NCBI RefSeq assembly: GCF_902459465.1
Contig: NC_047065.1
Location: 22,147,828-22,211,827, forward strand
Reading direction: 5' to 3'
Length of the DNA stretch: 64,000 nt
Source of the DNA: Asterias rubens
Taxonomy: Eukaryota > Echinodermata > Asteroidea > Forcipulatida > Asteriidae
Position numbers and translations under genes: made by a program. Positions 9,101 through 18,800 of the stretch are shown here, in pieces. The notes under the pieces are model-generated. The model was given only the letters and a program-made list of their open reading frames with translations, did no database searches and was not told the origin of the DNA. Position 1 is the first letter of the stretch. The number at the start of each line of letters is the position of its first letter.

Positions 9101-11757
9101 AGGGCACATCTTTTTATGAGCAAGGTCTGGGAGGGCACATCTTTTTATGAGCAAGGTCTGGGAGGGCACATCTTTTCTGATGACAGTTTTTTATGACTTT
9201 TGCCTTTCCATGGACAGCCTCTGCTTGTTTTTATAATGTTTGTATTGTCCGAAGAGTTAAAATAAATAAATAAAAATATAAACAATTTTTTGTTTTACTT
9301 ATAGCTTGGTGGTGAAGCAGGTGTCAGCAATGCCCAGATGCAAAAAATGAAGAATGTCTTCAGAATCATGCCGTTTGCCATCCTCCCATTCATTATATCA
9401 ATGCCCAAGGTAAGCATCTCTGTTATAAATTAACATCTGACGGCCGTTTTCGAATTAGCGGCTACAGTTAGGGCTACAGCTAGAGTTCCTTGTCATTGTG
9501 CGTTGAGGTTTAGGCGTCCGTAGCAACACCCTTAGCAATAGCCGTAGCTATAGGCGACAATTCGGATACGGCCTATTGACCCCTTGCACGCGCGTCACAC
9601 GCGGCGACTGATGCCACGCTCACCATGTTGGTGGGCAGTTAGGTTTAGGTGTATTAACGCCGCGTCGCCTAAATTGCACACTGCACTGCATAACGCACGG
9701 CTAAGAGTTATATATGAAAACGCACAGTGAAATTGCCCACCAGTATGGCGCATTCAAGATTTTTCTGATGATGACGTCAGGTGAAATGGGTCCATAATTG
9801 AAACATTTATGGCCTTTTAACAAAAGGGCACATTCGAATGGGAAAAAAAGAGTAGTGACTTGTTCTTAAACGACCATTTAAAACTTTGTCGGGTTGTGGC
9901 CATGCAATAAAGGCCCTCGCCTGGTTCGGGCCTTTATCCCATTGCGATGACCCTACTGGAGTTAAACGACCGTTTAACAACTTGTCGCCTCTCATTTATT
10001 CTCTGAATAAATACTAATAAATCAAATTGTGTAAATGTTGCATGTCTATTGTTCCTACAGGCTGTGTTCGTTTACTGGCTGACGTCTAACATCTTCTCCA
10101 TGGGTCAAGTTGCAGTCCTTAAGATTCCAGCAGTCCGGAAGAAACTGAACATCCCAGATAAGATCAAACACAGACCAGAAGACGTCCCCAAGGGAGAAGG
10201 CTTCATCAAAGGGATCAAATCAGGCAAGTGTTGCTTAAGCTTTTCTCTTTTTTGTATATATATACGTTGTCATGGGCCAAGTGGTTTTAGAGCATGGAGT
10301 TCAAGTTCTTGTGGTTTAAGTCATCGAAGTGTGAGTTTGAATACTGGTCATGACACTTTCTTCCTTCAGCAATATGCTTTACTTTAAGTGCATCTCTTCA
10401 CCCAGGGGTATAAATGATTGTCTGCGAGGGTAGAAGCTGATATTATGTATCAAATCAGGCATGTGTTGCTCAAGTCTACCTCAACACAGGGCTCAAAATT
10501 GTCCACAGACCTGAGGCCAGTGATTTTAGCGTTGGTCTGGTATAGTAAACCCAAGACTGGACTAGTCCGACAGTCTTGCAGTTTTTCAAGACTTGTTGAG
10601 TCTCTCAAGTAGGTCTCAATTCTGTATGGAGTATGAAATGAGAGTGCCCAATTGACAAGTGTATAATCCAGTGTCTGACTTGTTGGCTAAGCTGCAGCTG
10701 TCGCTAAGGGTGTTTCTGTGGAAGACTATACTTCAAAGCATCGTGACCAGCCGTAGCCGCTAATGCGACCTACGCCAAGTATGTCCATTGTTTTATGTAA
10801 GCTATGGGGAGTATGTACGGGGTGTTTTTTCAGGATGTGATATTCTGAGTGCTTGCAAGGTGAGCCTAATGTACAATAGACCTTATGCACATGACGTCAT
10901 TTCAGTAGGGCGCCCTCACCTAGAGGTCAAAAGGAGGTTGTTCATTGGCCAATCCTGTGCGCCGCGCGTACAAATCTGTGCGTTTCGATTGTTTCGTCAC
11001 CGTTTTTCCACTAAGATGGCCGCTGGATGACGTCAATGCATAAGGTCTATACATCACTGGTTTTTAGAAGAGGATATCTTCCAACTTCCTTGCTGTTCAA
11101 CAAAAACAGCAGTCGATCAATCGTGGCGTGTCGTGGATGAGTGGTCTAGTTCACCTGACCCAAGCTCTGGTGTTGTCAGCAGCAGAGTGTGGGTTCAAAT
11201 CCCGGTCGTGACACTTGTGCCCATGAGCAAGGCACTTAACCATAAGTGTTTCGTTAAAGTTGGGTAGGTAGTGCATTCTGCTCTACCAGCCAGGCTCCTA
11301 GTGGGTGACTCCCATGCCTACATGTACATGCCTACGGACTGAAGGTGGTGTTTCAGCCCCAGGAGTAGGTGGCAATGTGCCCCTGGGCAGTTGATTTGGG
11401 TCAATAACCTACATCACTTTAGTGTAGCCCTTACTTTTAAGTGGTTATTTGTGGGCTTATGATGTTGTTTTATTTTTTTATTTTATGAAATGTGGAAAAG
11501 TATTGACTTTCAGGAAAAAGCAAAATCTACATTTTTATTATTTATTGATGTTACTTCCCACAGGATGGAAGAATACACAGACAAATTACGAAGTAGAACA
11601 AAAGGGAAAAGCCCACATGCAGAAACTCAAAGACGCCGGCATCGGCCCCGTGCCCCAGACGTTCAGCTACGATCCGACAAGGCAGCAGATGGGAAGCCCC
11701 GCCCAACCCATGTCCACCACGGCAGACAAGGACATCAGGAGGAAGAGAGTTCGTTGA
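144..11757 (+). CDS. OXA1L: OXA1L, mitochondrial inner-membrane protein insertase; nine coding exons, complete
   Basis: Coding exons: 144-221, 2376-2540 (could start at 2352), 3568-3772, 4839-4982, 7128-7213, 8212-8376, 9305-9409, 10061-10223, 11564-11757; stop TGA at 11755. Every join keeps phase, giving about 434 residues (vertebrate OXA1L is about 435). The YidC/Oxa1/Alb3 family inserts mitochondrially encoded and some nuclear-encoded proteins into the inner membrane. Exons 1-2 encode an Arg/Ser-rich presequence without acidic residues at its start (MAALSGLRRARNPVKVVG). Exon 3 carries the family block GLGGYTPIGLLQSALEF and LPWWG opening the first membrane helix; exon 4 has the Arg in IIARTCVFP that corresponds to the groove arginine of YidC (inference). 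Further helices are in exons 5-6 (APIFISFFIGL), 6-7 (PYFVLPVLASLSM) and 7-8 (MPFAILPFIISMPKAVFVYW). The basic C-terminal tail (GWKNTQTNYEVEQKGK onward) fits the matrix ribosome-binding tail. Weak points are the 5' edges of exons 2 and 3, where several in-phase AG acceptors exist. Confidence 0.95.
244..392. repeat. foldback element with near-perfect inverted arms
   Basis: The arm TTTCCGTATGGCGCCACC (about 258-285) is repeated inverted at about 347-379, and both arms extend into the flanking AAACCATG/CATGGTT-like sequence. It lies in OXA1L intron 1, 22 bases after exon 1. There is no coding capacity. Confidence 0.8.
393..722. other. OXA1L intron 1, no recognisable feature
   Basis: Unclassified intronic sequence with a 15-base C tract near 600-613. 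The open frames here are short and show no family resemblance. Confidence 0.5.
723..1106. mobile_element. A-family TTAA-flanked MITE
   Basis: Flanked by TTAA at 723-726 and 1103-1106, with inverted ends of the AAAGGCAGTGGACACTAT type. The body contains the family's central palindrome, GAGACCTCAAGT against ACTTGAGGTCTC. TTAA duplication and size suggest a piggyBac-type non-autonomous element (inference). Confidence 0.88.
1301..1463. repeat. long foldback element of about 160 bp
   Basis: AGCCCACCTTGTTGAGCTG on the left is repeated inverted on the right. The arms continue through CGCTTTTAACATCGGTCTC, and the middle is a second hairpin, GTCGCCATT/AATGGCGAC. Essentially the whole element can fold on itself. 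Confidence 0.85.
1519..1777. mobile_element. decayed A-family MITE
   Basis: It begins with a degraded left end near ATTAGTAATTATC, keeps the body motifs (CCAGTCTTCTCACTT, AAAATTTAAGCTCAA) and ends GTGTCCACTGCCTTTAA. The central palindrome is deleted. Confidence 0.75.
1774..2150. mobile_element. A'-subfamily MITE with GGGAAGGTACAC ends
   Basis: Terminal repeats AAAGGGAAGGTACAC and GTGTACCTTCCCTTT are flanked by TTAA at 1774-1777 and 2147-2150. The body matches the A family (AAGACCAGTCTTCTCACTTGG), but its central hairpin is different (AGACTTCTAGC type). It shares one TTAA with the A copy to its left. Confidence 0.85.
2973..3534. mobile_element. DNA-transposon-like element with long terminal inverted repeats
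   Basis: GGCCAAGTAAAATAAATAAC followed by ATGTTGCTCGTCC at the left end is inverted at 3503-3534. The roughly 560-bp interior has a (TA)n stretch and no transposase frame. I could not define a target duplication. It lies in OXA1L intron 2. Confidence 0.75.
3818..4444. mobile_element. non-autonomous hAT-like element, 8-bp target duplication
   Basis: ATATTAAG occurs exactly at both edges (3810-3817 and 4445-4452). Inside are inverted ends TAGGCCTGGGCGAATA and CTATTCGCCCAGCACTAG. The interior repeats CCGGATAT/ATATCCGG-type motifs. The 8-bp duplication and TAG start fit hAT; no transposase remains. It lies in OXA1L intron 3. Confidence 0.8.
4590..4720 (+). mobile_element. second-type tRNA-derived SINE fragment
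   Basis: TTCTAGCAATCCAAAGGTCA then GGGTTTAAATCCTACC is B-box-like, followed by a TTTTTCACAAAACTGG and ACATCTGTGTAA tail. The same arrangement is seen at 24905-25065 and 42125-42260. Confidence 0.55.
5191..7030. mobile_element. A-family MITE split by a later insertion
   Basis: The left half (about 5191-5401) begins GACACTGGACACTATTGG; the right half (6855-7030) ends GTCCACTGCCTTTAA. Removing 5402-6854 and one TAA rejoins the central palindrome region GAGACCTCAAA...AAGGTCTCG. It lies in OXA1L intron 4. Confidence 0.85.
5402..6854. mobile_element. 1453-bp TAA-flanked element, PIF/Harbinger-like
   Basis: Perfect 15-bp inverted ends GGGACCATGGATAAA and TTTATCCATGGTCCC are flanked by TAA at 5399-5401 and 6855-6857. 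Three-base TAA/TTA duplications are typical of PIF/Harbinger. Both subterminal regions are CpG-rich (GACCGCGTCGCGACGCG; GACCGCGGGCGGCCGC). No long transposase frame is present, so it is probably non-autonomous. Confidence 0.85.
7325..7745 (-). mobile_element. LINE-like 3' end, - strand, related to 53455-53960
   Basis: On the + strand it reads TTTATTC, CAACAGCGCAAGCGCCAGTT and then AGGAAGTAAA. On the - strand a frame encodes a segment matching the copy at 53.5-53.9 kb ([20 protein letters not shown] against [20 protein letters not shown]). The family assignment is tentative. It lies in OXA1L intron 5. Confidence 0.5.
7955..8042 (+). repeat. retroelement tail with (ATT)n microsatellite
   Basis: TGCGCCTTGAAAATCTG and TTTGGCGCAGTACAAATA resemble CR1-like LINE or SINE 3' tails seen elsewhere in the window (about 41640 and 44690). 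They are followed by about nine ATT units at 8015-8040. Confidence 0.55.
8500..8765 (+). mobile_element. tRNA-Leu-derived SINE, 5' damaged
   Basis: B-box GGTTCGAATCCCGGTCATGA is followed by the family tail ACACTTGTGTCCTTGAGCAA and a region with AAATGGGTATCAGTGAGGGC. Immediately 3' of OXA1L exon 6. Confidence 0.65.
9049..9172 (+). repeat. 31-bp tandem repeat, four copies
   Basis: The unit TTTTTATGAGCAAGGTCTGG plus GAGGGCACATC repeats four times essentially without change, so the array is young. It lies in OXA1L intron 6. Confidence 0.95.
9570..9795. repeat. dispersed repeat, inverted partner at 56768-56995
   Basis: CGCGCGTCACACGCGGCGACT, CACCATGTTGGTGGGCA and the end CCACCAGTATGGCGCATTC recur in opposite orientation at 56.8-57.0 kb. 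The ends look like a non-autonomous DNA element. Confidence 0.6.
10224..11563 (+). other. GC-AG intron between OXA1L coding exons 8 and 9
   Basis: The donor reads TCAG then GCAAGT at 10224-10229, an otherwise perfect consensus with C at position 2. The acceptor is TTCCCACAG ending at 11563. Phase 1 on both sides restores a Gly codon, giving the conserved KSG-WKN junction of OXA1L. No nearby GT gives that junction. The intron also holds a tRNA-Leu-derived SINE at about 11126-11440. Confidence 0.85.
11126..11440 (+). mobile_element. tRNA-Leu-derived SINE
   Basis: A-box-like GTGGATGAGTGG and B-box GGTTCAAATCCCGGTCGTGA are followed by the characteristic body CTCTACCAGCCAGGCTCC and GTTTCAGCCCCAGGAGTAGG. 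It lies in the GC-AG intron of OXA1L. Confidence 0.75.
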
Positions 11758-13060
11758 TGGTAGATACTCAAAAATATCTCAATCATGCTGCCATCATTAT
11801 TGTCTTGTACCCTGTTAGCAAAAGCCATTATGAAGTGCGACACCAGAAAGGGACCCCGACTGATCCCCTTCTAACCTCAAGTTAAAGCAAGTTCGAGTGT
11901 GCACTTTTCAATTGTTGAAATGACTCGTATGTTCTTGTGTGCACTTTTTAGTTGACCCGTAATTGGCAAAAAAACACTCGGTTGGGATTCAAACCCAGGA
12001 CCATCATTGCATTGTTAGATTCAAAATGCGATGCAAAGTTAACATTTATTCAATTCAGTTTGGTTGTGCATACTTCATACTTTAAGCCATCATTTCTGCA
12101 GTCAGGTCAGGTTGTGTGTATTTCTGGAGAGATGGGAATGGTTTAAGTACAAATAATGTATAGTTTTAAAAACGCAAGGTTATTATTTATCATCAGGCTG
12201 TCTCCAAATTCCAACAAATTCTTTTGAACATACAATTTTATTAATTTTGGTTTTTAGCCATACACCGATGTGTGTTAGCACTGTATACTCGGTACTTTCC
12301 CCTAGTCCTGTGAAAAAAATATCACAGGCATGTTACATACGTTTTGTTTACGACAGAAATGATTCTTAATCTGAGCAGGGTTTGCCCTTAACTTGTTCAG
12401 TGACTACCCAGCAGGACCAGGGGTGGATTTCACAGAGTGAGGACTAGTCCTAACTAGTCCTAACTTAGGACTAGTTCTAGGAGATACGTATGGCTAGTCC
12501 TAAGTTAGGACAAGTAACTTGTCCTAACTCAAGATAAGACTAGTCTTAACTCTTTGTGAAATCCACCCCAGTTACTTTGTCATTGTGCTACTCCACCAGC
12601 CTTTTTAAAGTTATTTTTACCAGGCCCATATTCCAAATGAAGTAGGAATGTTTTTCTTCACTGAGCCAACCAGCAACTTGGGAGTGATTTTTGACTGGTC
12701 TTTGGGTGTTTTAACTTGGCCAGTGGACCACTGGTACGGGATAACACTGCTTCAGTAAAGTGTGAATCAAGTGACTTTGGCTACAGCTATAGCAATTGTC
12801 TATGGTAACAATGTTGAAGCATAGGGCCTTTTCAGCAATCCGACCACAGCCAGCAGCCACTAGAAAAACTTTCAAGTCAACAGATATACCTTAGCTTTAT
12901 ACATGTATTTGAATATATCATGGATATTTAGGTGCCCCTGATCTGGCAAAGTTATGTTTTGTCAATGTGAATTTTGTTGAAATGTTAAACACACAAACTC
13001 TTACAATGAAAGCAACTGGTCCTGTGAAGTGTTAACCAACACTTTGATCATATTTGTATT
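11758..13060 (+). other. probable OXA1L 3' UTR and flank with an F-family element
   Basis: No gene is visible. An F-family palindromic element (12418-12570: GGGGTGGATTTCACAGAG ... CTTTGTGAAATCCACCCC) is rich in AGTCCTAACTTAGGAC motifs. A reversed SINE-2 tail occurs near 12260-12330. Confidence 0.6.
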
Positions 13061-13415
13061 TTAAAGGCAGTGGACACTATTGGTAATTACTCAACGAGTA
13101 ATGGGGAGAGGTTGGTAGTATAAAACATTGTGAGAAACGGCTCTCTCTGAAGTGGAGTAGTTTTCGAGAAAGAAGTAATTTTCCACGAATTTGATTTCGA
13201 GACCTCAAGTTTAGAACTTGAGGTCTCGAAATCAACCATCTAAACGCACACAACTTTGTGTGACAAGGGTGTTTTTTCTTTCATTATTATCTCGCAACTT
13301 CGATGACCAATTGAGCTCAATTTTTCACAGGTTTGTTATTTCATGCATATGTTGACATACACCAAGTGAGAAGACTGGTCTTTGACAATTACCAATAGTG
13401 TCCACTGCCTTGAAA
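13061..13415. mobile_element. A-family MITE with a mutated right TTAA
   Basis: The left end is TTAAAGGCAGTGGACACTAT; the right end GTGTCCACTGCCTTGAAA has lost its exact TTAA. The central palindrome TTGATTTCGAGACCTCAAG / CTTGAGGTCTCGAAATCAA is nearly perfect. Confidence 0.85.
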
Positions 13416-13949
13416 TAAAAGGTGTTACAGTTTAATGCTGTACAAATATTAATGAGTTACACACACTGTGTCTTTGTGTTCATACACTAATAGTTATGAT
13501 TATGTTTTGATCAACATTAAGAGTTACTGTAGTAAGATGCACACAACTTGAAATTGTCACTGACCCCAGAATATGACTTCCGATTGCTACACGTAAAAAC
13601 ACTTACAGGCCTAGCATTTCATCTTTGATAGGGCAAGGCTATTGTTATTTTACAAAAGGCACTTTCACTAGACAATTTCAGGGGGCTTAAAGGCCGATAC
13701 AAGGGGCAGCATAAGCAAAGACCTCTGTGGTCTCTGTGCAACTATAGGTCCGGACTTGATCTTTAAATTGCCTAACCACACACAAAATTGACAATTGTGA
13801 CCCACTCTGTGAAAATGAGTCACATGTCGCCCAATGCAATATTAAGTTATGGACAGTTTAATGTGGAAAATGTAAAAAAATATTTTTTTCTTTTATCTTT
13901 TTAAGATCTTTAGTTGCATGGTTAACCTTGAGAACACTTACTTTTAGCC

Positions 13950-13955
13950 AATAAA
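13950..13955 (+). terminator. candidate poly(A) signal AATAAA for OXA1L
   Basis: AATAAA follows a roughly 2.2-kb possible 3' UTR that would contain F-family and A-family repeats. There is no transcript support, and a nearer non-canonical signal could be used instead. Confidence 0.3.
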
Positions 13956-14310
13956 GCTATGATTACAACAACCTTGTGATCATACTTATGTCTTATTTGT
14001 ATCCTTTTGCACCCAATGGTAGTTTAAAATATCATTTTACTTGTAATTCGTTTTTCACAAAAAATGGTGTAGTGGCTAATTTCAAACGGGAGTAACTCAG
14101 CAACGCGATACACCCCAAAAGCTTAGACACATACCAAATTACTGCTGCTGATGTGTTTATTCCAGCCATGCATATAACTCAATTCCTGAAATTGCCTACA
14201 TCTGACTCATTTTCTCAGAGCGGGTCACAATTGTACCTTTTTGTGAACAACTAAAGAACCATACTGAAAGTGGGGCCATACAGCACCTGTTGTTTCTGTT
14301 TTCTCTAAAA

Positions 14311-14316
14311 TTTATT
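14311..14316 (-). terminator. candidate poly(A) signal for TTC5
   Basis: TTTATT on the + strand reads AATAAA on the - strand, about 1.5 kb past the TTC5 stop. It lies some 350 bases from the opposing OXA1L candidate signal, so the two genes could converge tail to tail. This is weak evidence on its own. Confidence 0.25.
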
Positions 14317-14736
14317 TCAAACTTGACAGCATCACAACACAACAAACTCTTACACATATTGCATACATTTCTATACAAAATATGATAACAAACCAAAATT
14401 AATATACAAAACGGCATTGTACAAATATTTACAATGGAAATGTATTGTGAAGTTCAAAATAGAAAGGCTGCCATACGTATTTTGTCCGATCATTGACTAA
14501 ATTTTCATTGCTTTGTTCTTTTGTTCATAAAAATAGTGTGCTCACGACAATTAGAGAAATCTTTGTGCTAACAATTGACATACCTCATTGAGGAAGTAAG
14601 GAAATACTTAATTTCCGTACTCCAACAAATAGTTTTGAGCTGAGGATTAGCCTAATAAAAACTGGACAGAAAGTCTTTTCGGGTGGGTTGAATTCACTTT
14701 TTGAATGACTGGGCGCCCCTAATTTGCAGCCGTGCA

Positions 14737-15104
14737 TTAAAGCCATTATACACTTTTGGCACAGACAAACAAAATAAAAGTTCATAGATTTACAAACAAC
14801 TTTCAGGGTTTACAGAAGGTAATGGTGAAAGACTTCTCTTGAAATATTATTCCATGAAATGCCTTACTTTTCGAGAAAACATTAAAACAATTATCAACAC
14901 TCGTTGTCGAGAATTACGAATTACATGTCATGACACGGCAAAACGTGCAGAAACAAGGGTGGGTTTTCCCTGTTATTTTCTCCCGACTCCGATGACTGAT
15001 TGAGCCTAAATTTTCACAGGTTTTTTATTTGATATAGAAGTTGTGATACACGAAGTGTGGGCCTTTGGACAATACTGTTTACCGAAAGTGTCCAATGGCT
15101 TTAA
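14737..15104. mobile_element. B-family TTAA-flanked MITE
   Basis: Ends of the AAAGCCATTGGACACTTTC type are flanked by TTAA on both sides. The body has CGGCAAAACGTGCAGAAAC and GATTGAGCCTAAATTTTCA, recognisably related to the A-family body. It lies in the TTC5 3' flank. Confidence 0.85.
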
Positions 15105-15802
15105 AATAAACAACCTCTTCAGTGTTGTTGACAAACTCCGTTCTAAGTTAAAAATACTAGCTGCAGTGCCCTGTATTTAAAAAATACCATGCGTTTATAA
15201 ACTGTAAAATACAGGTTTTAGAAATTGCAAATAAAAATTATTTAAATTATGATTGCAGTCAAGGTGTACATCCTTTCAAAGCGGACGTCCAAAACGATAT
15301 TTTTGTCACAAAATTGATTTTTTTTGTTTGTATAACCAATACATTGCATTATATGTAGGTCTGATTTAATCCGCCCTGCCAATACACAGGCAGAAAATTC
15401 AGCCAATGTAATCGCCCTAGTACCAGGCTAGGGTTAATAGGCAAAGAACTTCCCAGCTAGCTGTGTACCCCGAGAATCCCCAATAGGCAAAATTGTACAT
15501 TTCGCAAATGTTTTGTAATGGCCTCGGTAAATAAACTAAGGGAACTTGAGCTACTTTGGGTGATTGACTTGGTGTAGTGGTATTTTTCCTTGCAACCCAC
15601 CCCTAGGACACGGGTTCAAATCAACTGGAGCGTTGCATGTGGATTATGTTTCCAGTCCCTACCTGACTGCGAAGCTTTTCTGAGAGTCAGTGGCTTCACA
15701 ACCAGAATTAATAAATAAAATTACAAATCTTCCTGCCAACAGTAGACAGTGACACACGACAACTGGGCTCATTCATCAGGGTATCCAGTGGTAGACATTC
15801 TT

Positions 15803-18800
15803 TCATTCACTCTTGGAATACAGCGAGACTTCGGCAGGGGCTTGTTTCTCTAGTCCTAGTTTCTTCGCATTGACGACGAGTGCCACAGGCGTGTCAACTC
15901 TCATACTAGAGAACTTTATATTCTAGAGGTCAAACAAATCATGGGAAAAAAACCAAATTACCAACACCTCATACACTTTTTCAACAACCTTCCCATCTTG
16001 AGAAAAAAAATGAGTGACTACTTCATTTGTAATGTTTAAGTCTCCTGACAGTCTCCTGACGATGACTAGAGCAAGCTAGTCAAAACGTTGAGACCAAGTC
16101 AGAACTGACTCCGCGCTAGTGCAGTAAAAAACAATCCTATACACCAATTCAGGCGCACACCGGGCGCGCAAGTATTGAGTACTGCGGCCATTGCTGAGGT
16201 AACAGGTGCCTAGTTTTGTGCACAGAGACATAAGGAAATCATGTTTCTTTTTTTTATTTTATGGAAATTTAATGTATTTCTTGACAATCTATGCGATTTC
16301 TCTGACATGGCTGCATGGTATGACAATTTACTACATTCCTGCTGTATATCTTTTTAATTAAGCACAAAGAAAAATACTGAAATTCTGACAAAATCTCATT
16401 TTAGTGTGACTGTATTATGCAGTTTCCGCATCTTTTCCCCCTAATTCACCTAAGACAAGCACTGTTTTCAAGATGATTCGGTTTCTATTTAGTTGCAAAT
16501 TTTGTAGTCAGTGATCTTCATTAGTATATCATGATGTCCTGTTAAGGAAAATGTGATAGTCGTTGAGGAAAACATTTCATTTCAATAAAGAGTGAAAAGA
16601 AACATGATTTCCTCGCACAAAACTAGGCACATGTACACCTCAGCACTGGCGCACGGTGCTCAACACTGCGCGCCTGAATTGGTGTATAAGCTCAAGTAGT
16701 CTTCCTAGTCGATTTTCTACCTTCTGCCCAGGTAGCAGAACAGAATTCCTTTTAGACCTGAGAAGTCTCCCGAAAAATGAAAAAATATATTCCGCGGTAG
16801 TGGAATATAATATAGCAAGACAGTTCTCTAAAGAACAAACTCTACGTGGCAAGTAGATACACACGTTGTTACCGCAAACCAAATAAATAAATTTTCAAGA
16901 ATCATACTAAATTGTCCAATCAGGAAAACAATATCAAATTGTGATATCTTTCCATTGTTGAAATGACTTGTATGTGTATGGGATTTGAGGCTTTGCATGG
17001 TGAGGTATAAATGTATATTTGGTTTGCGATAACACCATGTGTATGTCTACTTGCTGGGAAGATTTTATTCTTTCGAGAACTCGTCTTGCTTTATATTCTA
17101 CTACCCCAGAGTAGATTTGGGGAATTCGGGAGACTTCTCAGTTCTGAAAAGATTAAGAACTGTTCTGCTTTTTGCCTACTACCTGTGCGGAAGGTAGGCA
17201 ATCGGCTGAGACTACTACTTTGAGCTTTAGTGGATCGAGGAGACTTCTCGTTATAAACTTCACTCATCATCATCATCCTTCGTACTTGGACGTAATAGTA
17301 GAAGCAGCTTTGATGAAATCGTGCCAGGTTGCTTCATCCCTCATGAGTTATTGGGTCTCGTTTAGATTGAGACATGTTTTTGGTGATGGTGTCTGCGTAG
17401 CTCATTTTCCTCCTGCCACGATTTGGATGTCCGCCAGGAGGATTCCAAAAGGTCAGGTGCGATATGGGTTGATCAGCTGTGCGTAAACTTCACTACCGCG
17501 GAGTGAGTTCTCAATCGATCTCAACGTTATGGCTAGCTCGTCAGGAGACTCTATGTGGATACCTCAGTGTAAACATTCAACAACGCTTTCAAGAGAATTA
17601 CTCACCTTCTTATCAAACTCAAAGTCGTTACTCTGAACGTAAGGCTCGGGGACGGCTACCGAGTCTCCTATGATGGTACCCTGACCCTGTGCAATGTTGT
17701 AGATATTGACAGCAAAACAGGTACCCTCTGCATCCACCATTGCAAATGTACTGCAGGGAAAAAAAATCAACCAAAAATTATGACACCAAGCGTTAGATTG
17801 GAAACAAAATGTTACCGCTGCAGGTCTGAAACTTTATATTTGACTAGGAATATTCTCATTTCACAAAGGTTTGGAAAAGAAATGATACTTACAATGGTAT
17901 TGGTTTGTCACTTCCAACGCTGCACACAACTTTTCCAAGAACCACCCTCTCTGGATTGGGTCCTGGCTTCAGTCTGGAGAGCGGGGTGACCTCCAGCTTC
18001 ACAGGGTCCCCTGTTGGTGGGGTGTAGGAGCCGCCACCGTAGGGACCCAAGTCAGACTCTTTAATTGATGCTATTAATTGATGAAGGCGCTTGGCTTTGA
18101 GTTTACCCTGTTTGTAAAAATAAAACGAACACATTAAAATTATATTGGAGAGAGTTCATAAGTTAAACAGATGTTTTATTCATATTTTGTTAACCCCTAA
18201 AATACTAGGGGCTTCCTATACAGCTCTCAAATCCCTCACTGAGTGATGCCCATGGCCCCTTAAAGGGACACGTTGCCTTGGATCGGGCGAGTCAGTCTTT
18301 GAAAAGAGTTCAAAACTGTTTTGTTATAAAATCTGAGGGTTGGAGAGATATTCTAAAAGTAGAATATAATGATCCACACAAGTATGCCTCAAAATTGCAT
18401 GGTCTTCCTTGACAATATCGTTAATTAACATGGCACGCCATTTTGTGGAGTCAAGTTTGCAAGGTATGCAGAGCTTTGTTTTTTAAGTAAAAGAACTATT
18501 CATTTACATAGCACCATATAAGGTGCTGTGGCGCCCTATGTAACCTAGACTTATCCCATGTCCTAAGGATAAGGACAAATGTTGGCTTTATATTATGTAT
18601 ACACAAGAACATTGAATTTAACTGTGAATCTCCAGAATCATGAAGGTCATGTGAACTAATGCAGGGGTCACAGGTGATTATGTACCTAGGCTCAACAGCA
18701 GATCTCTGGCGTATCTCACAAGCTTCGAAAAGTGACGTCATCCGAATACACAGCAATAGTGGTCAAGTGTCTTGCTTAAGGACATAAAGACACTAGACAC

